Shown piece after piece: positions 43,311-51,579 of a stretch of 64,000 bases of DNA. The translations under genes and the position numbers were made by a program. The stretch is taken from assembly GCA_023435745.1 (NCBI GenBank), contig JAEZMD010000017.1:173477-237476 (forward strand), read 5' to 3'. Each line of letters starts with the position of its first letter. Position 1 is the stretch's first letter. The notes beneath the pieces were generated by a model that had not been told where the DNA came from, made no database searches, and saw nothing but the letters and a program-made list of their open reading frames with translations. Source of the stretch: Bacillota bacterium. Lineage in GTDB: Bacteria; Bacillota; Clostridia; Acetivibrionales; DTU013.

Positions 43311-45635
43311 ATGAAATTTACCAATGGTTACTGGATGCCGAAGGATGGGGTGACAGTTGCGTCGCCGACTGATATCAGGGATATTGTGATCGATGAGGGA
43401 AAGCTCACGCTGTATGTGGCGACCAGACCGGTCAGGCACAGGGGTGATACGCTGGAAGGCCCCTTGCTTACATTTGAATACTCCGCGCCTTTTGCGGATG
43501 TCATCCGTGTAAAAGTTACTCATTTCATGGGCGCAGTCGAGAAGGGCCCGGCATTTGAGCTTTACTCGCAGGACGGTTTATTGCCGGAGATTTTTCAGGA
43601 TGATGAAGCGGTTACATTTACTTCAGGCAGGCTCAGTATGAGAATTAAGCGTTCAGTGGGCTGGGCTGCGGAATTTCTGTATGACGGAAAGCACATTACG
43701 GGAAATGCGCAAAGAGATACCGCGTGCCTTACTGTCGCGGGAGAAGGCCCATATATGCGTGAAAGGCTGGAGCTTGGCATTGGCGAATATGTGTATGGCT
43801 TGGGTGAACGGTTTACTCCGTTTGTAAAAAACGGGCAGGTTATAGATATATGGAATGAGGATGGCGGTACGGCCAGTGAACAGTCTTATAAGAATGTCCC
43901 GTTCTATCTGTCCAACAGAGGCTACGGCGTATTTGTAAACCACCCTGAAAAGGTATCCTATGAGATCGGATCGGAAGTCGTTTCCAAGGTACAATTCAGT
44001 GTTCCCGGAGAAGCTCTGGAGTATTTTGTTGTCGGAGGAGGCTCTCCCAAGGCAGCCCTCAGCAATTACACACTGCTTACAGGCAGGCCTGCGCTCCCTC
44101 CGGCCTGGTCGTTTGGTCTCTGGCTGACGACCTCGTTTACCACCAGCTATGATGAAAAAACGGTCACAGGATTTATCGAAGGAATGGAACAGCGGGATCT
44201 GCCGCTGCATGTCTTCCACTTTGACTGCTTCTGGATGAAGGAGAGCCAATGGTGTGATTTTGACTGGGATAAGGATGTATTTCCGGATCCTGAGGCTATG
44301 CTGAAGCGTTTGAAAGCAAGGGGCCTGAAAATATGCGTTTGGATCAATCCTTATATCGCACAAAAATCCAGGCTGTTCGCCGAAGGAAAGGCAAACGGAT
44401 ATCTGGTGAAACGCCCGGACGCGAGCGTATGGCAGTGGGATAAATGGCAGGCAGGCATGGGCCTGGTGGATTTCACAAATCCGGCGGCAGTCAAATGGTA
44501 CAAGGCGGAACTGAAAAGGCTTATGGATATGGGCGTCGACTGCTTTAAAACGGATTTTGGCGAAAGGATCCCAACTGAGGTGGTCTGGTTCGACGGCTCT
44601 GATCCTGTCAAAATGCACAATTATTATACTTACTTATATAACAAAGCTGTATTCGAGGTGCTTGAGGAAAAGCGCGGACGGAATGAAGCCATGCTGTTCG
44701 CACGGTCCGCGACGGCTGGCGGTCAGAAGTTCCCCGTGCATTGGGGCGGCGACTGCTCCGCCAATTATGATTCCATGGCGGAGAGCCTGAGGGGCGGACT
44801 GTCGCTGTGCAGCTCGGGCTTTGGCTTCTGGAGCCATGATATAAGCGGTTTTGAGCGGACTGCACCGCCGGATATATACAAGCGCTGGAGTGCGTTCGGA
44901 CTGCTCTCTTCACACAGCCGCCTGCATGGAAACGAGTCGTACAGGGTACCGTGGCTGTTCGACGAAGAATCGGTCGATGTTTTGAGGTACTTTACAAAGC
45001 TCAAATGCAGCCTGATGCCGTATTTATTTGCGGCCGCCTGCGAAGCGTCGCAAGAAGGGATCCCGACCATGCGTGCTATGGTGCTTGAGTTCCCTGAGGA
45101 TCCAGGCTGCTGGATGCTTGACAGGCAGTACATGCTCGGCGGTTCACTGCTTGTTGCGCCGATCTTCAACAACGAAGGGCGGGCTCAGTATTATCTGCCC
45201 GCGGGTGCGTGGACTCATTTCATCACCGGTGAAAAAGTTCAGGGCGGAGGCTGGAAAGAGGAGTATTACAATTATATGAGCCTGCCGCTGATGGTCAGAG
45301 AGAATTCAATCATTGCGGTCGGAAACGTGGACAACAGGCCGGATTACGATTATACGGACAATGTGGAGCTGCATCTGTTTGAATTACAGGACGGGGCAAC
45401 TGCCAAAGTTGCGGTCTATAATACGATGGGTGAGCAGGTACTGGATTGCAAAGCGGTGCGCGGCGGTAATGCCGTGACTATTGAGGTAAATGATACAGGA
45501 AAACCATGGAAGGCCGTACTCAGAGGCATAGGCAAGGTGGCCTCAGTTGAAGGGGCGGCAGCGGAACCGGGCGATCAGGGCGTCAGATTAATTGCGAAAA
45601 ACGGAGCCGGGATGATCCGTGTAGTTCTGGAATAG
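43311..45635 (+). CDS. GH31 alpha-xylosidase/alpha-glucosidase (YicI-like)
   Basis: A 774-residue GH31 enzyme. Nucleophile Asp415 is in CFKTDFGE and acid/base Asp481 in HWGGDCSANYDSM, almost the same numbers as E. coli YicI (416 and 482). The N-terminal beta-sandwich includes GIGEYVYGLGERFTPFVKNG, the substrate pocket, and the barrel has FDCFWMKESQWCDFDWD, of alpha-xylosidase type. No signal peptide is present, so it removes alpha-linked xylose (as in xyloglucan oligomers) in the cytoplasm. An AGGAGGA site precedes the ATG. It faces the AraC regulator and ends at a strong terminator. Confidence 0.88.
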   Translation: MKFTNGYWMPKDGVTVASPTDIRDIVIDEGKLTLYVATRPVRHRGDTLEGPLLTFEYSAPFADVIRVKVTHFMGAVEKGPAFELYSQDGLLPEIFQDDEAVTFTSGRLSMRIKRSVGWAAEFLYDGKHITGNAQRDTACLTVAGEGPYMRERLELGIGEYVYGLGERFTPFVKNGQVIDIWNEDGGTASEQSYKNVPFYLSNRGYGVFVNHPEKVSYEIGSEVVSKVQFSVPGEALEYFVVGGGSPKAALSNYTLLTGRPALPPAWSFGLWLTTSFTTSYDEKTVTGFIEGMEQRDLPLHVFHFDCFWMKESQWCDFDWDKDVFPDPEAMLKRLKARGLKICVWINPYIAQKSRLFAEGKANGYLVKRPDASVWQWDKWQAGMGLVDFTNPAAVKWYKAELKRLMDMGVDCFKTDFGERIPTEVVWFDGSDPVKMHNYYTYLYNKAVFEVLEEKRGRNEAMLFARSATAGGQKFPVHWGGDCSANYDSMAESLRGGLSLCSSGFGFWSHDISGFERTAPPDIYKRWSAFGLLSSHSRLHGNESYRVPWLFDEESVDVLRYFTKLKCSLMPYLFAAACEASQEGIPTMRAMVLEFPEDPGCWMLDRQYMLGGSLLVAPIFNNEGRAQYYLPAGAWTHFITGEKVQGGGWKEEYYNYMSLPLMVRENSIIAVGNVDNRPDYDYTDNVELHLFELQDGATAKVAVYNTMGEQVLDCKAVRGGNAVTIEVNDTGKPWKAVLRGIGKVASVEGAAAEPGDQGVRLIAKNGAGMIRVVLE

Positions 45636-45643
45636 GGTTAGAT

Positions 45644-45680
45644 AAAGGAAAAAAGATTCCGTGGCAATCTTTTTTCCTTT
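45644..45680 (+). terminator. Intrinsic terminator after the GH31 gene
   Basis: AAAGGAAAAAAGATT (45644-45658) pairs perfectly with AATCTTTTTTCCTTT (45666-45680) around a 7-base loop. The T-rich right arm makes it effective in both directions. Confidence 0.85.
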
Positions 45681-45831
45681 TAAGCAAGGGACATGATTAG
45701 TCATTGCTACAAAGTTATGCATCAGGTTACGTCATAGGCAGGCTGGTAATGTCCTGTCTTTGATTAAAGTATAGGAAAAATGAGGGCTCGTGGAGTTGTA
45801 GTATGCATAATATGCATAACATAATTAAGCA

Positions 45832-45860
45832 TTGTATGGCAAAATACGGTATGATATAAT
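45832..45860 (+). promoter_or_regulatory. Promoter of the SLH surface protein
   Basis: TTGTAT at 45832-45837, 17-base spacer, TATAAT at 45855-45860, 54 bases before the ATG. The flanking sequence contains repeated ATGCATAA elements at 45804-45818. Confidence 0.55.
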
Positions 45861-45913
45861 GATATAATAATGCTGATTTGTCCTGAGGATACTGTATTTT
45901 GGAGGGAAAATAA

Positions 45914-48900
45914 ATGATTAAAAAGGTGACTGCAGCTTTTCTGACAACGGCCATTTTTCTTCTGGTTTTTAAATTTGCTGTATTTGCAACTCAAACAGGT
46001 ACTAACATAGTATTGAATTATGACGGTGATGATCTTGCAAGCTGGAATGTTGTTGTTGATGAAAATAATAGCGATTATTGGACTGTCGGGGATTCTGAAA
46101 CATCAGTTATAGAAGAATCTCCTTATGATAGTTCAGGCGGAGGAGATGAGTTTTTTGATTTCTACCTTTCAGGTGGGTCATCCAGTGGCCAGATATACCA
46201 AGATATAGATATAACAGGTCTTGATGCTGATATCGATAATAATGGTGTTGGTATAGATGTAGACGCTTTTATGTATAGATTTACAACGGCTGATCATGCC
46301 GCATTGGAAATAATATTTTACAATGCAGACAATATGCCGATTGCAGGAGGGCCTTATAAAATATCCTGCGTTTTAGAAGACACATGGGAAAATCCGTCAA
46401 TGAATGTACGACTACCCTCTGGGACAAGAAAAATAAGGGTTTTACTTAAAGCAAGCACACTTAGTAATGGTTTTGCAGAATTCGACGGGATAGTTCTGAC
46501 TTTAAAAAATGAGCCGATGTTAATAGCAGATACAACCGATAATGATGTAGATCATGACATAGAGTTAACATTTGATGCAGACGCAGCGTTTACAAGCGCT
46601 ATTACAGAAGTAAGCTTCAATGGACATACCCTTACATCAAACCAGTATACCGCAGATACGGTAAATCACAATAAAATAACCTTGCATCCGAGTATCGGGG
46701 ACAATAATTACCTTAGAACTCCAGGAACCGGAAATGTGGTTGTTACTGCAACAGGTTACAGCGATTCTACTGTATCTCAGACTATAACCGCGGGTACAGT
46801 TGCAAGCCTTACAGTAACGCAGCAGCCTGTAGCCGGAACAGCAAGCGGGGATGAATTTGCAACCCAGCCGGAAGTAACATTGAAAGACAAGTACAATAAT
46901 GTGTGCTCGGATGGTCCGTCTGAAACAGCGGACATTGAAGCAGCAGCAAAGGCTGGAACCGGTTCGTGGACAATCGGAGGTACGGCAATAAAAGCCGCGG
47001 CGGCAGGAGTGGCGACCTTTACAGACTTATCCTGCACCATGACTGCGCCTGGTAATGGAGCAATAACATTTAATATCGGTACTATAACAGCAGATAGTAA
47101 TATATTTGATATACCACTGGATACCGAAGTTCTAAGTGTATCTCTGAGCAGTACGGCATCAAATCCTACAAACACAGCACCTATTCCGGTTACCATTACC
47201 TTCAGCGAGTCAGTAACAGGTTTTAGTGAAAGTGATATAACAGTTGGAAATGGCGCCGTTGCAGCGGGTAGTTTAAGCGGCAGTGGAATAACATATACTG
47301 TAAATATTACACCGACATTACAGGGATTGGTAACAGTAGATGTGGAAGCAGGAGTTGCATTTGATGTGTCTGGAAATCCCAATACGGCAGCGATACAGTT
47401 AAGCAGAACCTATGATTCGCAGCCGCCCGCAGGTGGGGCAGTCAGCATAGACGGCGGCTCCGATTACACAAACAGTACAGCTGTCACACTGACGCTGGTC
47501 GCTGCTGATGCTGCTTATATGATTATTAGTGATGATAGCGGTTTTAGCGAAGCAAGCTATGAGCCATATGCCACAAGCAAGAATTTTACGTTAAGCTCAG
47601 GGGATAGTATTAAGTCAGTATATGTAAAATACAGGGATGAAGCGGGCAATGAAACTGCTGCAATCAGTGATACAATTATACTGGATACCCAAGCGCCGAT
47701 AGTATCCTTAAGCAGCACAGCCTCAAGTCTGACAAATGTATCGCCCATTCCCGTTACTATTACTTTCAGTGAAACAGTCACCGGGTTTGATATCAATGAC
47801 ATAATCGTTGGGAATGGTACAAAGAGCGATTTCTCCGGCAGCGGAACAACCTATACGGTGAATATAACGCCTGATGCAGATGGAACTGTAACGGTTGATG
47901 TTGCGGCAGGTGCAGCGCAGGATGCAGCCGGAAATAACAATACGGCAGCGGCCCAGTTGAGCAGAACCTACAATTCACAGCAGCTTACCGTGACCTATTA
48001 TTATAATTACGATTCTGAAGGAGCATACACCGTTCAGACAGATATTCCATGCGGCGCCACTCTCACAGCGCCTGCAACCAATCCGGTGCGTACGGACTAT
48101 ACTTTTGCCGGGTGGTACAAAGAAGCAAGCTGTGTCAATCAGTGGAATTTCGAAAGTGATACAATTGTTGGCGCAACGAATCTCTATGCCAAATGGACGG
48201 CAAAAACGCCTGTCTCTATTGCGGAAACCGCGCAAGCCTTTACATACGATACCTGCGCAAAAGCCTTTTCAATCAGTGGCACACCTGATTCAGGCTTTAC
48301 AATCACCTATAACCAGGGCTCCGGCAACGTTACACCTGTTAATGTGGGAACCTATAATGTTGTGCTTACAAGAGCTGAGGATGTAACATACGCTTCATAC
48401 AGCAAAACCATTACGGCCGGTCTTATAATCAACCCCGCCGTAATATCCACGGCGGCAGTCACTGGCGTTACGGCGCCCGAGAAAGGGGCTGTGCCGGTAA
48501 CAACCATCACCGGAACGGCGCAGTATACAGGAACTATTACCTGGAACCCGTCTGATAGCCCCTTTGCGGCAAGTACGGTTTACATGGCAGCCATCACCCT
48601 GACGCCGAAAGCCGGTTACACCTTGGACGGCGTGGCGCAGGACTTCTTCACCATTGCCGGAGCGACCGCAACCAACGCTGCGAATTCAGGAGTTATAACG
48701 GCTGTGTTTCCGCCGACAGAGGCGGTCACGACCTATACTGTCACTGCCACGGCAGGCAGCGGCGGCAGCATAAGCCCGAGCGGAGCTGTTAGCGTAATGG
48801 AAGGTAACAACCAGACCTTTACTATAACGCCAGACTCCGGATACCGGATCAACTCCGTTACGGTTGACAGCGTTGGTCAGGGGGCTATAACAACCTATAC

Positions 48901-50161
48901 CTTCACAAATGTCACAGCCAGCCATACTATAAGCGTCACATTCTCTAACTCAACTGGCGGGGGAGACAGAAATGGTAAAGGCAATACCCCGTCAGCACCG
49001 ATATATAACGCAGATGTAAAAGCGGATAACAGCACCGAAACGACTCTTCCGGTCAAGGTAGATAAGGATACCGGAAGCGCGTCCATAGACGCAGGCACTC
49101 AGAAGCTCACATCAGGCGGGACGGTTATAACAATGCCCGCGATACCTGACATAGACACTTATTCGGTCGGCATACCGGTTCCGGATCTGCAAGCGCACGA
49201 TGGACAAAGTACGCTGACCTTCAATACCGATGCAGGCAACATCACTATTCCGTCCAATATGCTGACAGGCGTTGAGGGTGTGAACGGAAGTAAGGCGAAT
49301 ATCACCATCGGCGTTGGCGATAAAACCACCCTGTCTCAAGGGCTTCAGAACGAAATCGGCGATCGGCCTCTTGTTCATATAACGCTGTCAATAGATGGTG
49401 TACAGACCGACTGGAGGAACAACGAAGCGCCAGTTACAGTTTCCATACCATATACGCCGACAACGGCAGAATTGAGAAATAAGTTCGGTATCGTCGTCTG
49501 GTATATCGACGGCGACGGCAAAGCAGTCTGTATTCCAAACGGGCGGTACGACCCGGTAACCGGGATGGTCACCTTCGGCATCACCCACTTTAGCTGCTAC
49601 GCGGTGGCATATAACCCGGTAAGCTTCAATGATGTGTCGGAGAGTGCATGGTATGCTTCTGCTGTGTCTTTCATCGCGGCACGGGAAATTACCGCAGGCA
49701 CTGGTAACGGCAGCTATAGTCCTGAATCCAGGCTGACGCGCGGCGAATTCATTGTCATGATGATGCGCGCTTACGACATCGTTCCTGATACGAATCCGAT
49801 TGATAACTTCTCCGACGCAGGCGATACCTACTACACTGGTTATCTCGCGGCAGCAAAGCGGTTGGGAATATCCGCAGGCGTAGGGAATAACCAATATGCA
49901 CCGGGCAAGGAGATCACCCGTCAGGAAATGTTCACCCTGCTGTACAATGCTCTGAAGGTCATCGGACAGCTCCCGCAGGGCGATTCCGGCAAAGATATCT
50001 CCAATTTCACTGATGCCGGACAGATCGATATCTGGGCGAAGGATGCTGTGACGCTGTTGGTTGAGACAGGAGCCATCGGAGGCAGCAGCGGAGCGCTCAC
50101 GCCGCTCAGCACGACCACCAGAGCTGAAATGGCGCAGGTGCTGTACAACCTGCTTTTGTAA
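45914..50161 (+). CDS. Large modular surface protein with Ig-like repeats, InlB B-repeat and three SLH domains
   Basis: A 1415-residue exported protein. The signal peptide is residues 1-26 (FLTTAIFLLVFKFAVFA). In order: an N-terminal carbohydrate-module-like beta domain (about 30-190); Ig-like units, two of them clearly duplicated (about 409-500 and 596-690, both opening VSLSSTAS with PVTITFSE); an InlB/Flg_new-type repeat (about 693-766, FAGWYKEASC and LYAKW); an MBG-like unit; a Bacterial-repeat unit (GSGGSISPSGAVSV); a Gly/Asn linker; and three SLH domains (about 1238-1415, each with LTRGEF- or TRAEMAQ-like motifs) that hold secondary cell-wall polymer. The 5' part uses AT-rich codons and the 3' part GC-richer ones, suggesting a mosaic. 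The ligand is unknown. Confidence 0.85.
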   Translation: MIKKVTAAFLTTAIFLLVFKFAVFATQTGTNIVLNYDGDDLASWNVVVDENNSDYWTVGDSETSVIEESPYDSSGGGDEFFDFYLSGGSSSGQIYQDIDITGLDADIDNNGVGIDVDAFMYRFTTADHAALEIIFYNADNMPIAGGPYKISCVLEDTWENPSMNVRLPSGTRKIRVLLKASTLSNGFAEFDGIVLTLKNEPMLIADTTDNDVDHDIELTFDADAAFTSAITEVSFNGHTLTSNQYTADTVNHNKITLHPSIGDNNYLRTPGTGNVVVTATGYSDSTVSQTITAGTVASLTVTQQPVAGTASGDEFATQPEVTLKDKYNNVCSDGPSETADIEAAAKAGTGSWTIGGTAIKAAAAGVATFTDLSCTMTAPGNGAITFNIGTITADSNIFDIPLDTEVLSVSLSSTASNPTNTAPIPVTITFSESVTGFSESDITVGNGAVAAGSLSGSGITYTVNITPTLQGLVTVDVEAGVAFDVSGNPNTAAIQLSRTYDSQPPAGGAVSIDGGSDYTNSTAVTLTLVAADAAYMIISDDSGFSEASYEPYATSKNFTLSSGDSIKSVYVKYRDEAGNETAAISDTIILDTQAPIVSLSSTASSLTNVSPIPVTITFSETVTGFDINDIIVGNGTKSDFSGSGTTYTVNITPDADGTVTVDVAAGAAQDAAGNNNTAAAQLSRTYNSQQLTVTYYYNYDSEGAYTVQTDIPCGATLTAPATNPVRTDYTFAGWYKEASCVNQWNFESDTIVGATNLYAKWTAKTPVSIAETAQAFTYDTCAKAFSISGTPDSGFTITYNQGSGNVTPVNVGTYNVVLTRAEDVTYASYSKTITAGLIINPAVISTAAVTGVTAPEKGAVPVTTITGTAQYTGTITWNPSDSPFAASTVYMAAITLTPKAGYTLDGVAQDFFTIAGATATNAANSGVITAVFPPTEAVTTYTVTATAGSGGSISPSGAVSVMEGNNQTFTITPDSGYRINSVTVDSVGQGAITTYTFTNVTASHTISVTFSNSTGGGDRNGKGNTPSAPIYNADVKADNSTETTLPVKVDKDTGSASIDAGTQKLTSGGTVITMPAIPDIDTYSVGIPVPDLQAHDGQSTLTFNTDAGNITIPSNMLTGVEGVNGSKANITIGVGDKTTLSQGLQNEIGDRPLVHITLSIDGVQTDWRNNEAPVTVSIPYTPTTAELRNKFGIVVWYIDGDGKAVCIPNGRYDPVTGMVTFGITHFSCYAVAYNPVSFNDVSESAWYASAVSFIAAREITAGTGNGSYSPESRLTRGEFIVMMMRAYDIVPDTNPIDNFSDAGDTYYTGYLAAAKRLGISAGVGNNQYAPGKEITRQEMFTLLYNALKVIGQLPQGDSGKDISNFTDAGQIDIWAKDAVTLLVETGAIGGSSGALTPLSTTTRAEMAQVLYNLLL

Positions 50162-50259
50162 GACTCGAATTACTGAATATATTTTGGATAAAATACTGAA
50201 AGAAACTATATAGCTTTGAAGTAAATATAATGTGAATTACAAAATTATCGCGAAATAGC

Positions 50260-50288
50260 TTGATTAGTTAATTTTTGTGTAATATAAT
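50260..50288 (+). promoter_or_regulatory. Promoter of the zinc-ribbon protein
   Basis: TTGATT at 50260-50265, 17-base spacer, TATAAT at 50283-50288. A leader of about 95 bases follows before the ATG at 50389. Confidence 0.55.
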
Positions 50289-50388
50289 GTAAATGCTTAG
50301 CTTGTAAGTATTATATTTATGGCAGGCAAAAAAAGTACTTGCTGCGTAGGCAGAAAATACTAATCTTTCTAAAGCGAGGGGACTATAA

Positions 50389-50673
50389 ATGTTCGAAGAC
50401 AAGACGTTAGTGTGCAAAGACTGTGGGCAGGAATTTGTTTTTACCGCGGGGGAACAGGAATTCTATTCGACCAGAGGCTTCCAAAATGAGCCGGGAAGGT
50501 GTAAGGATTGCAGGTCGGCCAGAAAGTCCCAGTATGGCAGAGATGGTTCTGCAAAGAGAGAAAGAGAGATGTATGACGCTGTTTGCGCAGAGTGTGGCAA
50601 GGAAACCAAGGTTCCCTTCAAACCACGTTTGGATAAGCCGGTATACTGCAGCGAGTGTTTCTCCAATCGCTGA
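50389..50673 (+). CDS. Zinc-ribbon domain protein (CxxC-x-CxxC type)
   Basis: A 94-residue protein with two zinc-ribbon halves. The first is LVCKDCGQEFVFTAGEQEFY with GRCKDCRSARK; the second, after a basic linker (about 47-62), is YDAVCAECGKETKVPF with VYCSECF. This is a common clostridial and chloroflexal family of unknown function, probably nucleic-acid or ribosome associated given its basic linker. AGCGAGGGG lies ahead of the ATG. A hairpin follows at 50720-50746. Confidence 0.8.
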   Translation: MFEDKTLVCKDCGQEFVFTAGEQEFYSTRGFQNEPGRCKDCRSARKSQYGRDGSAKREREMYDAVCAECGKETKVPFKPRLDKPVYCSECFSNR

Positions 50674-50719
50674 TAGCATTTCTGTATTTTGATCAGCTCA
50701 GTTTCTTATATAAGCTACA

Positions 50720-50746
50720 AGCCCTGTATATAACATATGCAGGGCT
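50720..50746 (+). terminator. Stem-loop after the zinc-ribbon gene
   Basis: AGCCCTGTATA (50720-50730) pairs with TATGCAGGGCT (50736-50746), with one T-G pair, around a 5-base loop, 47 bases after the stop codon. The downstream sequence ATACTTATATTGT is only moderately T-rich. Confidence 0.5.
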
Positions 50747-50808
50747 ATACTTATATTGTCCTGCGATCCGATAAGGTATGATGTTTGTGGCTTTCGGGAG
50801 GTGAAATA

Positions 50809-50860
50809 TTTTCCACAGCCTGTAGAGCGTAAATTACTGTTATTCACAGGTTTATCCACA
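50809..50860 (+). promoter_or_regulatory. Cluster of DnaA-box-like nonamers
   Basis: TTATCCACA (50852-50860) is a perfect consensus DnaA box. TTATTCACA (50840-50848) and TTTTCCACA (50809-50817) each differ at one base. All are on the plus strand, and the last two are only 3 bases apart. No dnaA, dnaN or rpmH gene is in the window. Confidence 0.45.
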
Positions 50861-50875
50861 TGATCCACGGGGTAA

Positions 50876-50903
50876 TATACACAAAACATCTGTTTTGTGT
50901 ATA
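50876..50903. terminator. 28-bp AT-rich palindrome followed by T-rich sequence
   Basis: ATACACAAAACA (50877-50888) and TGTTTTGTGTAT (50891-50902) are exact reverse complements separated by TC, with one further T-A pair outside. AGTTTTTATTTT follows. It could be an AT-rich terminator, or an operator for hpf, whose ATG lies 87 bases downstream. Confidence 0.5.
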
Positions 50904-50989
50904 GTTTTTATTTTGTTTAGCGATAATTCTGGAAGGATTTAAAGTGGCAGATGTTGAATACAAATATAAAAGGAAAGGGGCAATGAATT

Positions 50990-51520
50990 ATGAAATTCAT
51001 TATTAGCGGAAAGAATTTTGACGTAACAGAAGCATTAAAAGAGAGAGTGAACAAAAAACTTGGGAAGCTTGAAAAGTTTTTCAATTCAGGGACTGAGGCA
51101 CACGTCACAATGAGTGTTCAGAAGAACCGGCATATTCTTGAAGTAACTATACCGTCCAACGGCATCACGCTTAGAGCTGAAGTTACCGGAGATGACATGT
51201 ATGGATGTATTGACAAGGCTGAGGATATTCTCGAAAGGCAGATCAGAAAGAATAAGACACGTCTTGAGAAGAGGCTTCATACAGGGGCATTCAAGCCTGA
51301 GTATTTTAATGCGGATGTCCATGTAGAAGAAGAAACAGACTTCCAGGTGGTGCGTACAAAAAGATTTGCCGTCAAGCCCATGCCGGTCGATGAAGCAATA
51401 CTGCAGATGAATTTGCTGGGACATGAGTTCTTTATGTTTTCCAATGCGCAGACCAATCAGGTGAATGTGGTCTACAAGCGCAAAAACGGCGGATATGGAT
51501 TGATCGAGCCCGAGTTTTAG
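50990..51520 (+). CDS. hpf: Ribosome hibernation-promoting factor, long form
   Basis: A 176-residue long Hpf/RaiA. The N-terminal ribosome-binding domain (about 1-98) is MKFIISGKNFDVTEALKERV through DKAEDILERQIRKNKTRLEK. A linker follows, then the C-terminal dimerisation domain (about 117-176), VVRTKRFAVKPMPVDEAILQ through NVVYKRKNGGYGLIEPEF. The long form joins 70S ribosomes into inactive 100S dimers in stationary phase. It has a strong AAAGGGG site. The upstream palindrome and DnaA-box-like cluster may bear on its control. Confidence 0.95.
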   Translation: MKFIISGKNFDVTEALKERVNKKLGKLEKFFNSGTEAHVTMSVQKNRHILEVTIPSNGITLRAEVTGDDMYGCIDKAEDILERQIRKNKTRLEKRLHTGAFKPEYFNADVHVEEETDFQVVRTKRFAVKPMPVDEAILQMNLLGHEFFMFSNAQTNQVNVVYKRKNGGYGLIEPEF

Positions 51521-51579
51521 CGTCCGTTCAGGTCGGGGATGTTTTCGCCGGCCGGGTCGTTTTTGGAGGTATTTGGAAA

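Larger units (their letters stand above)
50674..50989. other. Intergenic region before hpf with hairpin, DnaA-box-like sites and a palindrome
   Basis: This 316-base gap has no gene. It contains a stem-loop (50720-50746), three DnaA-box-like nonamers on the plus strand (50809-50817, 50840-50848, 50852-50860) and a long perfect palindrome (50876-50903), each listed separately. The rest is AT-rich, and the last 30 bases carry the hpf ribosome binding site AGGAAAGGGG. Confidence 0.6.

Noticed and set aside
43653..44618. 321-codon minus-strand frame inside the GH31 gene
   Set aside because: Antisense to GH31, whose catalytic residues fix the coding strand.
50809..50903. Replication origin (oriC)
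   Set aside because: DnaA-box-like sites are few and no dnaA, dnaN, rpmH or recF lies in the window; kept only as a finding.
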